From: JBIQKZ01 sp044464765
GTDB lineage: Bacteria > Pseudomonadota > Gammaproteobacteria > Burkholderiales > Burkholderiaceae_B
Direction of reading: 5' to 3'
NCBI GenBank assembly: GCA_044464765.1
Contig: JBIQKZ010000006.1
Span: forward strand, 62,001-126,000
DNA length: 64,000 nucleotides
The notes beneath the pieces are model-generated. The model made no database searches. It worked only from the letters and a program-made list of their open reading frames with translations, and was not told where the DNA came from. The stretch's first letter is position 1. Each line of letters opens with the position of its first letter. The position numbers and the translations under genes were made by a program. This document shows positions 16,267 to 24,575 of the stretch, one piece after another.

Positions 16267-18564
16267 CTAGGCTGCCTCCCGCAACGTCCGTGCAGCCTGC
16301 ACCATGGCGGTCAGGGCTATTTCGGTCTCCGTCCAGGCCCGGGTCTTGAGACCGCAATCCGGATTCACCCATAAGCGTTCGGCGGGTAAGCGCGCTGCGG
16401 CCTTGCGTATCAGATCGACCATCCAGTCGATCTGCGGCACATTGGGTGAATGGATATCGTAAACACCGGGGCCGATATCGTTGGGGTAATGGAATTCCTC
16501 GAAAGCGTCCAGCAACTCCATATTGGAGCGCGAGGTCTCGATGGTAATGACATCGGCATCCATGGCTGCAATGGCTTCGATGATGTCGTTGAACTCTGAA
16601 TAACACATATGCGTGTGAATCTGTGTGCCCTCGGCAATGCCCGCCGTGCTCAGGCGAAAACTGTCAACCGCCCAATCCAGGTAGGCTTTCCATTCCGCCC
16701 GGCGCAAAGGCAAGCCTTCACGAATCGCGGGTTCATCCATCTGGATCACATGAATACCGGCGGCCTCCAGGTCCAGTACCTCGTCACGCAAGGCCAGGGC
16801 CAACTGACGGCACGTGGTTTCGCGCGGCTGGTCGTCGCGCACAAAAGACCACTGCAAGATGGTGATCGGCCCGGTAAGCATCCCCTTGACTGGCTTGTCG
16901 GTCAGGGACTGCGCATAGGACGTCCAGCCCACCGTCATGGGGGCAGGCCTTAACACATCGCCATAGATCAACGGGGGCTTGACACAACGCGACCCATAGC
17001 TTTGCACCCACCCGAACTGGGTAAACGCAAAGCCCGCCAGCAACTCGCCAAAGTACTCCACCATATCATTGCGTTCCGGCTCGCCATGCACCAGCACATC
17101 CAGTCCGATCTTTTCCTGGAAGCGGATGGTCGTCTCGATTTCCTGGCGAATCGCCTTTTCGTACGCGGCATCGGCCAGGTTGCCCTGACGCCACTCGCTT
17201 CGCAAGCGACGAATTTCATCTGTCTGCGGAAAGGAGCCAATGGTGGTCGTGGGATAGGCCGGCAAACCCAGTTTGCTTTGCTGAAGGGCAATTCGCTGCG
17301 CAAACGGGGTGCGTTTGCGTTCGATCTGCGCAGCGCACTTCAAGCGCTGTTGCACCCGCGGGTTATGAATCCGGGCAGACGTGAGCCGTCCTGCAACGGC
17401 GTCGCGCTGGGTCTGAATCGATTGTTGCATGGCGGCGTCCGAAGCACGGTCAAGCAAAGCGGCCAGCCAGCGCAGTTCGTCCAGTTTCTGCACAGCAAAG
17501 GACATCCACCCGCGCAACTCGGGATCCAGACTGGTTTCGAGACCCAGGTCAACCGGCACATGCAGCAGCGAACACGAGGGCGCCAGCCACAGGTTTTTGC
17601 CCAAACGCTGCTGTGCAACCCGTAGGCGGTCGGCGACGGCATCCAGGTCGGTACGCCAGACGTTGCGCCCATCCACGACACCGGCGGAAAACACTTGGTC
17701 TTTACTCAGCATATCCAGCACACTGTCCAGTTGCTCCGGCGCGCGGACCAGATCGATATGCACACCATGCACAGGCAGGCCACGCAGCACCTGGACGTTG
17801 TCCCGCAGACCGCCAAAGTAAGTTGCCAGGAGTATGTGCGGCCCGTCCGACGTTAACGCTTGATAGACAGGGCCAAAGGCATCTTTCCAGGCCTGCGGCA
17901 AGTCCAGAGCCAGAATGGGCTCGTCCATCTGCACCCATTCCACACCCTGTCCTTTCAACCGAGCCAGAATCTCCACGTACACGGGCAACAGGCGCTCCAA
18001 CAGTTTGAGCTTGCCTTCATCGCCCGCCCCTTGGGCAAATGCATCGCCCTTGCCAAGCCAGAGCCAGGTCAAAGGCCCGGGAATGACGGGTTTGGGCGTA
18101 TAGCCCAGCGCTAGTGCTTCTTTCACGTGCTCGAATAGAAAGTCGCGGGCAATTCGGAAGGTTTGCGACGGAGTCAGTTCGGGCACGATGTAGTGATAGT
18201 TGGTGTCAAACCATTTCGTCATTTCGCAAGCAGCGGCGGGCGAACCCGAAGGCGCACGACCACGAGCCATACGAAACAGCGTATCCAGGCTAACGGGTTC
18301 GTCCTGCGGCTGGCCAAAGCGCGCTGGTACGACGCCAAGCAGCGTGCTCCATTCCAGCACATGGTCGTACCAGGCAAAGTCGCCGACCGGCACAAGCTTG
18401 ATATCGGCTGCGGCTTGTAGGGCCCAATGGCGGGCCCTAAGCTCCTGGCCGGCTGCTTCCAGCATGTTCTGGTCCTGCTTGCCGGCCCAATATGCCTCGA
18501 GCGCCTTCTTCAATTCCCGGTGAGCGCCGATCCGCGGAAACCCTAAATTATGAACTTTGGTCAT
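16267..18564 (-). CDS. metE: Cobalamin-independent methionine synthase
   Basis: 765-aa zinc enzyme that methylates homocysteine with 5-methyltetrahydropteroyltri-glutamate. The zinc ligands are visible in the carboxyl half: H652 and C654 in HTHMCYSEFND, the Glu in IETSRSN, and C737 in VNPDCGLKTR. The amino half, HNLGFPRIGAHRELKKALE onward, is the standard duplicated barrel. Divergent from a LysR regulator of MetR type, with a MetR-like box between them, so homocysteine-responsive activation is expected. Confidence 0.97.
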   Translation of the reverse strand: MTKVHNLGFPRIGAHRELKKALEAYWAGKQDQNMLEAAGQELRARHWALQAAADIKLVPVGDFAWYDHVLEWSTLLGVVPARFGQPQDEPVSLDTLFRMARGRAPSGSPAAACEMTKWFDTNYHYIVPELTPSQTFRIARDFLFEHVKEALALGYTPKPVIPGPLTWLWLGKGDAFAQGAGDEGKLKLLERLLPVYVEILARLKGQGVEWVQMDEPILALDLPQAWKDAFGPVYQALTSDGPHILLATYFGGLRDNVQVLRGLPVHGVHIDLVRAPEQLDSVLDMLSKDQVFSAGVVDGRNVWRTDLDAVADRLRVAQQRLGKNLWLAPSCSLLHVPVDLGLETSLDPELRGWMSFAVQKLDELRWLAALLDRASDAAMQQSIQTQRDAVAGRLTSARIHNPRVQQRLKCAAQIERKRTPFAQRIALQQSKLGLPAYPTTTIGSFPQTDEIRRLRSEWRQGNLADAAYEKAIRQEIETTIRFQEKIGLDVLVHGEPERNDMVEYFGELLAGFAFTQFGWVQSYGSRCVKPPLIYGDVLRPAPMTVGWTSYAQSLTDKPVKGMLTGPITILQWSFVRDDQPRETTCRQLALALRDEVLDLEAAGIHVIQMDEPAIREGLPLRRAEWKAYLDWAVDSFRLSTAGIAEGTQIHTHMCYSEFNDIIEAIAAMDADVITIETSRSNMELLDAFEEFHYPNDIGPGVYDIHSPNVPQIDWMVDLIRKAAARLPAERLWVNPDCGLKTRAWTETEIALTAMVQAARTLREAA

Positions 18565-18657
18565 TTTGATTCTGCATTTATTGAGTGAAATTAATAGAAC
18601 AGTGCTATTGTCCCCTCCACCTTCATTGAATCAAAATCAAATACACCATACTTTTAA

Positions 18658-18670
18658 TGAAAAAATTTCA
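18658..18670. promoter_or_regulatory. Candidate MetR binding site
   Basis: TGAAAAAATTTCA fits the MetR consensus TGAA-N5-TTCA exactly. It lies 93 bp upstream of the metE start and 166 bp before the divergent regulator, as expected for a LysR-type activator site. The wider 18565-18835 gap is AT-rich and also holds a tandem repeat; no cobalamin or SAM riboswitch is evident. Confidence 0.65.
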
Positions 18671-18704
18671 AGTTATACTGAATCCTCAGATGATTCGATG
18701 TGGC

Positions 18705-18736
18705 CTGGCTTATCGAATGACTGGCTTATCGAATGA
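18705..18736. repeat. Perfect tandem duplication of 16 bp
   Basis: CTGGCTTATCGAATGA occurs twice head to tail with no spacer, within the divergent metE/metR control region. Related GATTC/GAATC sequences surround it at 18680-18750. Confidence 0.9.
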
Positions 18737-18835
18737 TTCAGTGTGATTCGGCGTGGGGATGCTCCACGACATTCTTCGCGCCGGGAACACGGTTCCTGAA
18801 CACATGCCTAATCCACGCTGAAATACCATCAGACC

Positions 18836-19753
18836 ATGCTTGAAATACGACACCTGGAAACACTAACTGCCATTCGCGAAGCCGGGAGCCTGCAAGAGGC
18901 CGCCGAGCGTCTGCACGTGACCCAGTCGGCCTTGTCCCATCAGTTGCGTGACCTGGAGGTTCGGCTTAAAACCCCGCTGCTGAATCGCCGCACACGACCA
19001 GCCCGTCTGACCACTGCGGGCCTACGCGTCCTGGCTTTGGCCGACGAGGTCTTGCCCAAACTTAAGGCCACCGAGAGGGAGCTCGCCCGCCTGGCAGCCG
19101 GGCGTACAGGCAGGCTTCACCTGGCGATTGAATGTCATTCCTGCTTTCAGTGGCTGATGCCGGCGCTGGACGCCTTTCGCCACGATTGGCCTGATGTGGC
19201 CCTGGATCTATCGGCGGCGTTTTCGTTTGCTCCACTACCGGCCTTGGTGCGTGGCGACCTTGATGTCGTGGTGACATCCGATCCGCAGTCGCTTGACGCG
19301 GTGCAGTACCTGCCTTTGTTCCGCTACGAGTTGGTGCTGGCGGTGGCTGCATCCAACCCGCTGGCCAAACATAAATTCATCGAGCCGGAACAATTGGCGG
19401 ACCAGGTGTTGATTACGTATCCGGTGGAAAAGCAACGCCTGGATGTCTTTACGGCTTTTCTTGATCCGGCCGACGTCGAGCCCGCTGCCCTGCGCACGGC
19501 GGAATTGACTCCCATTATTGCGCAACTGGTCGCCAGCCAGCGAGGGGTGGCGGCCTTGCCCAACTGGGCGCTGACTGAATACCTTGACCAGGGCTGGCTG
19601 CGCATTTGCCATTTGGGCGAACATGGCGTCTGGCGTACGTTATATGCAGCGGTGCGAGTGGAGGATGCCGATGCGCATTATCTTCAGGCTTTTATGAGCA
19701 ATGCACGAGAGGTGTGCTTTAAAACGCTGAGCGGGATAAAGGCGGTGCGCTAA
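18836..19753 (+). CDS. metR: LysR-family regulator, MetR type
   Basis: 305 aa. Winged helix-turn-helix at residues 1-60 (LETLTAIREAGSLQEAAERL, HVTQSALSHQLRDLE), then a LysR substrate domain. Divergence from metE, the TGAA-N5-TTCA box between them and the MLEIRHLETL opening typical of MetR support this identity. Expected ligand is homocysteine. The start ATG follows a short leader without a strong Shine-Dalgarno. Confidence 0.88.
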   Translation: MLEIRHLETLTAIREAGSLQEAAERLHVTQSALSHQLRDLEVRLKTPLLNRRTRPARLTTAGLRVLALADEVLPKLKATERELARLAAGRTGRLHLAIECHSCFQWLMPALDAFRHDWPDVALDLSAAFSFAPLPALVRGDLDVVVTSDPQSLDAVQYLPLFRYELVLAVAASNPLAKHKFIEPEQLADQVLITYPVEKQRLDVFTAFLDPADVEPAALRTAELTPIIAQLVASQRGVAALPNWALTEYLDQGWLRICHLGEHGVWRTLYAAVRVEDADAHYLQAFMSNAREVCFKTLSGIKAVR

Positions 19754-19847
19754 GGGCTGGCGCTATAAGGGCAATGGCTGGCTTTAAGGGCAATGCGCTA
19801 AGAGGCGTGTATTAAGGGCGCGCATTATGGAAGGCGTGCGCCTGGCG

Positions 19848-20041
19848 CGTCTTGCCTGAAGTGAAGTCGCAAACCCGGCACGGCGCGCTTGTTCCGCATC
19901 TGCGTCGTACAGGCGGGCGTCGGGCGAACTCCCTGCGCTGCGCTCCGGTCAGACAGCGCCCGACGAATTCCCCCGCCTTCCCTTCCGCAGCATGCGGCGC
20001 ACGCCTTACGCCGGGTTTGCGACTTCACTTCAGGCAAGACG
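19848..20041. repeat. Intergenic palindromic element with 32-bp inverted arms
   Basis: The arms at 19848-19879 and 20010-20041 are perfect reverse complements over 32 bp (they contain TTGCCTGAAGTGAAGTCGC and its complement). About 130 bp separates them. Inside is a second hairpin, GTCGGGCG (19919-19926) with CGCCCGAC (19957-19964). The stretch 19754-20104 has no gene that I can support; just after the metR stop it holds degenerate TAAGGGC repeats. The element resembles a non-autonomous mobile or REP-like repeat. Confidence 0.75.
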
Positions 20042-20104
20042 AGGATTGGCAGGGCGGGAGTGCGAGCGTATCCGACGGTAGCCGTGGCCTGCGAATTTTG
20101 GTGA

Positions 20105-20683
20105 TTATTCGTCGGCGTCGCCGAGAATCTTGCGTAGGCAATCGGGTGAGAAGCCTCGGGAAGCCAGAAAACGGAATTGCTTTGCGTATTCTTTAGCGTT
20201 GGCGGGCGGCCGGCCGAACTTTTTTTCCCAGACTTCGCGCGCCCGGGCCGCTTCGGTGCTTTTAAGCTGCTCGTGCAGTTCAGCGACTTGTTCGTCCGGC
20301 ACACCATGCCGACGTAATTCCTGCGCCACCAAGGCTGCGCCTTTCTTGGATGCGCGCCGATTGACCAGGCTTTGTGCAAAGCGTTGGTCTGACAGCCAAT
20401 TTTCCTTTTCGAGCTGATCCAGCACCTGGTCGAGTTCATCTGGATTGGCGGGATCCACATGGGCAGCCAGCTTGCGGGCCAACTCAGTGCGGGAGTGCTC
20501 GCGCCGCGACAAAAAACCCACCGCCCGGGCTTTGAGCGAAGGTCCAGACGTAGACCCAGGCGAAGATCCAGACGTCGACTCAGGTAAAGACCCGTGCGAA
20601 GGCCCTTGCCGCGCCGAAGATGGACCGGAGGACGACTCCGGCGACAACTGTTCGAATGGATCGTGATCAGAATGATTCGACAT
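20105..20683 (-). CDS. recX: Regulatory protein RecX
   Basis: Inhibits RecA filament growth. The three-helix RecX repeats begin at about residue 50 (LKARAVGFLSRREHSRTELARKL) and include LEKENWLSDQRFAQSLVNRRA and the closing FLASRGFSPDCLRKIL. The ATG at 20683 gives 192 aa. The first 48 residues are Ser/Gly/Pro low complexity (SGSSPGSTSGPS) encoded by short DNA repeats and are longer than in most RecX proteins. Downstream of recA, same strand, 222 bp apart. Confidence 0.92.
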   Translation of the reverse strand: MSNHSDHDPFEQLSPESSSGPSSARQGPSHGSLPESTSGSSPGSTSGPSLKARAVGFLSRREHSRTELARKLAAHVDPANPDELDQVLDQLEKENWLSDQRFAQSLVNRRASKKGAALVAQELRRHGVPDEQVAELHEQLKSTEAARAREVWEKKFGRPPANAKEYAKQFRFLASRGFSPDCLRKILGDADE

Positions 20684-20836
20684 AGCTGTGAAAATAACTA
20701 GCCAAGCACCCCGGCCTTGAACATTAGGCCGGAGTCCGGCGCTTGAGCGCCGCATATAAACCTTAAGCGCAGGGTATGCTTAAAACCACGAGGTTTAAAA
20801 CTACGAAGCTTAAACCTAACTTAAACCTGTTATGCC

Positions 20837-20892
20837 TAAAGACCCAAGCATGAACCCCCAGGCTTAAAGACCCAAACATAAACCCCCAAGCA
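20837..20892. repeat. Degenerate 28-bp tandem repeat between recA and recX
   Basis: Two adjacent 28-bp units (20837-20864 and 20865-20892) match at 24 positions; all but one difference are G/A. Shorter relatives (cttaaa-, taaaccc-like) extend through 20756-20836. The whole 222-bp recX-recA gap is made of such simple-sequence material and holds no gene. Confidence 0.7.
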
Positions 20893-20905
20893 TAAACCCT
20901 GGAAC

Positions 20906-21988
20906 TTAAAGATCAGGCCCGTCGTCGGGTTCGGTGACGGGTTGCACCGCCTTGGTAGTGCCGCCGACATGAGCGGCAATGCCTAGCTTTTCGCGTACGC
21001 GATTTTCAATTTCAAACGCCATTTCGGGATGCTCTTTCAGGTATTCGCGAACATTGTCCTTACCCTGGCCAATACGTGTACCGCTGTAGCTGAACCAGGC
21101 GCCGGCCTTATCAACGATGCCGGCCTGTACACCAAGGTCGATGATTTCGCCCTCGCGCGAGATGCCGGCGCCATACATGATGTCGAACTCGGCCTGCTTG
21201 AAGGGCGGCGCGATCTTGTTCTTGACGACTTTGACCCGGGTTTCGTTGCCCACGATTTCGTCGGCTTTCTTGATGGCGCCAATACGGCGGATATCGAGCC
21301 GCACCGAGGAATAGAACTTGAGCGCGTTACCGCCGGTCGTGGTCTCGGGGTTGCCGAACATGACCCCGATCTTCATGCGGATCTGGTTAATGAAGATGAC
21401 CATGCAATTGGCCCGCTTGATGTTGGCGGTAAGCTTGCGCAGGGCCTGGCTCATGAGCCTGGCTTGCAGGCCGGGCAGCGAGTCGCCCATATCGCCTTCG
21501 ATTTCCGCCTTGGGCACCAACGCAGCCACCGAGTCGATGACGATAAGGTCGACGGACCCGGATCGGACCAGGGCATCGGTGATTTCCAGGGCCTGCTCGC
21601 CGGTATCGGGCTGAGAGATGAGAAGGTCGGACAAGTTGACGCCCAGCTTGGACGCGTATTGCACGTCGAGGGCATGTTCAGCATCGACGAAAGCGCAGGT
21701 GCCGCCCACCTTCTGCATTTCAGCGATGACTTGCAGGGTAAGCGTGGTTTTCCCGGAAGACTCGGGCCCGTAGACTTCGATGACGCGACCACGCGGCAAC
21801 CCGCCCACGCCCAGGGCGATATCCAGGCCCAATGATCCCGTTGAAACAACCTGGATATCGTGTTCGATCTGGTTGTCGCCATAGCGCATGACCGAACCTT
21901 TGCCAAACTGCTTTTCAATTTGGGATAAGGCGGCGGCAAGCGCTTTTGAACGCTCGGCCGCGGCGGCTTTGCTTTGTTTGTCGTCCAT
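20906..21988 (-). CDS. recA: Recombinase RecA
   Basis: 360-aa ATP-dependent strand exchange protein and SOS co-protease. Walker A GPESSGKTT at residues 74-82, Walker B LIVIDSVAAL, the L2 loop region FINQIRMKIGVMFGNPETTTGGNAL (key NQIR, GNPETTTGG) and the acidic tail EPDDGPDL are present. A LexA box lies about 50 bp upstream. Confidence 0.98.
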   Translation of the reverse strand: MDDKQSKAAAAERSKALAAALSQIEKQFGKGSVMRYGDNQIEHDIQVVSTGSLGLDIALGVGGLPRGRVIEVYGPESSGKTTLTLQVIAEMQKVGGTCAFVDAEHALDVQYASKLGVNLSDLLISQPDTGEQALEITDALVRSGSVDLIVIDSVAALVPKAEIEGDMGDSLPGLQARLMSQALRKLTANIKRANCMVIFINQIRMKIGVMFGNPETTTGGNALKFYSSVRLDIRRIGAIKKADEIVGNETRVKVVKNKIAPPFKQAEFDIMYGAGISREGEIIDLGVQAGIVDKAGAWFSYSGTRIGQGKDNVREYLKEHPEMAFEIENRVREKLGIAAHVGGTTKAVQPVTEPDDGPDL

Positions 21989-22033
21989 ACGGAATCCTTG
22001 GTGTAAAAAACATGACGTAGATTATTGCATCAA

Positions 22034-22062
22034 ATTATACTGTATAAATAAACAGATAACTA
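22034..22062 (-). promoter_or_regulatory. recA promoter with LexA box
   Basis: CTGTATAAATAAACAG at 22040-22055 is an exact CTGT-N8-ACAG box. On the minus strand a perfect TATAAT (22039-22034) abuts it, with a weak -35 (TAGTTA, 22062-22057) 17 bp away, so the box fills the promoter spacer. This is the expected SOS control of recA and serves as an internal reference for the two boxes at 6802-6848. Confidence 0.88.
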
Positions 22063-22155
22063 GATCAATGCCTCGTAATCCCTTACTGGTCAGGTAATAA
22101 TACCCATGTCAGAATAATTCATTCCATAGCGCCGGCGTCGGCGCCACTATTCCAC

Positions 22156-22842
22156 ATGCATATTCTGATTGCCGAAGACGACAGTATTCTTGCGGATGGA
22201 CTTTCCCGTTCACTACGCTACGATGGCTATGCGGTCGATGTCGTCAACGACGGATCCAGCGCCGATTCCGCCCTGCAAGTTCAAAGCTTCGACCTGCTCA
22301 TCCTTGATCTTGATCTTCCCGCCCTGAATGGGCTGGCCGTGCTGCGCCAGTTAAGGCAACGAAAGAATCCGCTGCCCGTGCTGATCCTTACCGCCGCGGA
22401 CTCCGTCGAGCAACGCGTCAAAGGCCTGGACCTGGGCGCCGATGACTACATGGCCAAGCCCTTTGCACTGACTGAACTCGAAGCCAGGGTGCGCGCCCTT
22501 ACCCGGCGCAGTGCGGGCAGCGGAGCTACCGTACTGCGGCACAAGGATCTTAGCTTCGACCTGAACGGACGCACGGCGCGCATCAACGAGCAACCGCTCG
22601 AACTTTCCGCTCGGGAAACCAGTCTGCTGGAAATCTTCCTGTCGCGCTCAGGCCGCATGATCAGCAAGAACCAACTGGTCGACTTGCTTTGCGAATGGGG
22701 CGAAGAAGTCACCACCAATGCCATCGAAGTTTATATCTACCGGCTGCGCAAGAAGCTCGAACCCAGCGGCGTTCGCATCGCGACCATACGCGGCCTGGGC
22801 TATTGCCTTGAACCGGACACCTCCACGAGCCAGATCGCCTGA
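22156..22842 (+). CDS. OmpR-family response regulator (QseB/TctD type)
   Basis: 228 aa. Receiver domain with acidic pocket E7-D8-D9 and phosphoacceptor D51 (LLILDLDLP), a conserved Lys in DDYMAKPF, then a winged-helix DNA-binding domain ending YIYRLRKKLEPSGVRIATIR-GLGYCLE. Followed 17 bp later by its sensor kinase. Divergent from recA. TctD-like regulators control tricarboxylate uptake, but the target here is not shown by sequence. Confidence 0.92.
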   Translation: MHILIAEDDSILADGLSRSLRYDGYAVDVVNDGSSADSALQVQSFDLLILDLDLPALNGLAVLRQLRQRKNPLPVLILTAADSVEQRVKGLDLGADDYMAKPFALTELEARVRALTRRSAGSGATVLRHKDLSFDLNGRTARINEQPLELSARETSLLEIFLSRSGRMISKNQLVDLLCEWGEEVTTNAIEVYIYRLRKKLEPSGVRIATIRGLGYCLEPDTSTSQIA

Positions 22843-22859
22843 CCCGGTTCGCCGCGTGT

Positions 22860-24377
22860 ATGCCCGATCCTTTCAAAGCGTCTCCCGCCACTGCCCGCCT
22901 TCCAGAAGCCAAGCCGTCTGGTGCCGGCGCGGCGACCGGGCAACAATCGGGCTGGCACGGCTTTCGCACCCGCACACTGCTTGGCAAGATCATCCTGTGG
23001 ATGTTCGGCCCTCTGTTCCTGCTCTGGACCATTGGCATTGTCATCACTTACTTTATCGCGCAAAACATCGCCAATACGCCTTACGACCGCACGCTGACCG
23101 ATCATCTGCGCCTACTGAGCCATGAGGTAGCCAGCCAGGATGTCGAGCAGCACATCCAACTGTCGGGCGCTGCGTTGGCCATCTTCCAGGATGGCCGCGA
23201 CCAATCCACCCATTGGCAAATCCGGGACGCCAACGGCCTGTCGATCGGCGGCAACGCGGATATCCCATTGCCGGACAACTGGTCCTACGATGAAGGACAA
23301 ATCAAATTCCATAACGAATCCATCGATGGACACAGCGTGCGGGTTGCCTACAGCTGGGGCGGTCGCGATATCAACGGCCAGCCTTTCCTGGCCATGGTGG
23401 CCGAGAGCAACGAACGACGTGGAGCGCTTCAGCAGGAAATTCTGACGGGCATGCTGACCCCCCAACTGATCGTGCTGCCCCTGGCCGCTCTGCTCGCGGG
23501 ATTAGGCCTGACCCAGGGACTGGAGCCTTTGAATTTGCTGCAAGAGCGTATACGCGCGCGCCGGCCTAACGACCTGTCGCCCATCAACGAAGATCTGGCC
23601 CCGGAAGAAATTGCGCCGTTGGTCGCTGCCATGAACGAGTTGCTGACTCAGTTGTCGGCCAGCACCGAAACGCAACGCCGATTTGTCGCAAATGCCGCGC
23701 ATCAACTAAAAACGCCACTGGCGGGCATACGCATGCAGGCCGAACTGGCATCGCGCGAACAAGATCCCGCCAAGATGCGGGCCAGCCTTGAGCAATTGCT
23801 TAAAGGCAGTCAACGCGCCACGCGCCTGGTCAATCAATTGCTTGCCCTGACTCGTGCGGAAAGCGCCGGCAACAAAGCCTTGCCGCTAATCGAACGCGTC
23901 GACCTCAATGCCCTGGCCGAGAGCCAAACCCGGGAATGGGTTGGCGAAGCCATCCAGAAAGGCATTGACCTTGGTTTCGAACCTTCGCCCCAACCCCTTC
24001 CCATGCTGGGCCATAGCCTGATGCTGGCCGAGATGCTTAACAACCTGATCGAAAATGCACTGCTCTACACGCCGCAGGCAGGCTGGGTCACCGTACGCAC
24101 AGGCAGCACCAACGACACGATTTTTCTGGAGGTCGAAGATTCCGGTCAAGGCATCGCCGACGAATATCGCGAGCAAGTATTCGACCGCTTCTTCCGTGTC
24201 TGGGGCAACACGGCCGAGGGCAGTGGTTTGGGTCTGGCCATCGTCAAGGAAATCGCCGACCAGCACCACGGGCGAGTCGAGTTCATGCCGCCCGGCGTGC
24301 GCGACGGTCAACAGGCAAGCACCTGTCTGCGTGTATCGTTTGGCCGCCAGGCCGACCAACCGGGCAAAGGTCAATGA
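22860..24377 (+). CDS. Sensor histidine kinase of the TctE/QseC type
   Basis: 505 aa. A membrane helix at about residues 43-65, a periplasmic domain of about 130 residues, a second helix near 200-220, HAMP-like linker, HisKA with H281 (NAAHQLKTPLAGIRMQAELA), and a HATPase domain with NLIENALLYTP, VEDSGQGI and GSGLGLAIVKEI. The HQLKTPL form (instead of HELRTPL) is typical of the TctE subgroup. Partner of the response regulator just upstream. Confidence 0.92.
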   Translation: MPDPFKASPATARLPEAKPSGAGAATGQQSGWHGFRTRTLLGKIILWMFGPLFLLWTIGIVITYFIAQNIANTPYDRTLTDHLRLLSHEVASQDVEQHIQLSGAALAIFQDGRDQSTHWQIRDANGLSIGGNADIPLPDNWSYDEGQIKFHNESIDGHSVRVAYSWGGRDINGQPFLAMVAESNERRGALQQEILTGMLTPQLIVLPLAALLAGLGLTQGLEPLNLLQERIRARRPNDLSPINEDLAPEEIAPLVAAMNELLTQLSASTETQRRFVANAAHQLKTPLAGIRMQAELASREQDPAKMRASLEQLLKGSQRATRLVNQLLALTRAESAGNKALPLIERVDLNALAESQTREWVGEAIQKGIDLGFEPSPQPLPMLGHSLMLAEMLNNLIENALLYTPQAGWVTVRTGSTNDTIFLEVEDSGQGIADEYREQVFDRFFRVWGNTAEGSGLGLAIVKEIADQHHGRVEFMPPGVRDGQQASTCLRVSFGRQADQPGKGQ

Positions 24378-24575
24378 GTCGCGACCCACCCTGCGCGCTT
24401 CTTCGAGCGCGTTTTTACAAAAAAATACATATATGTCTTTTTCATGCGAGTTTCAGTCAGTCTGATGTCAGCCAGGTTTTCTACCTTACGTTTTAGCAAG
24501 CCAGAGGCTTTGCCCACACGGCTTGCCGCATAAGAACAAACCACATCAAGGCAATCTCTTTAAAGAGGAGACATC

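Noticed and set aside
19825..20460. Minus-strand frame running from the palindromic element into recX
   Set aside because: Overlaps recX in a different frame and reads through the inverted repeat; no motif or start signal.
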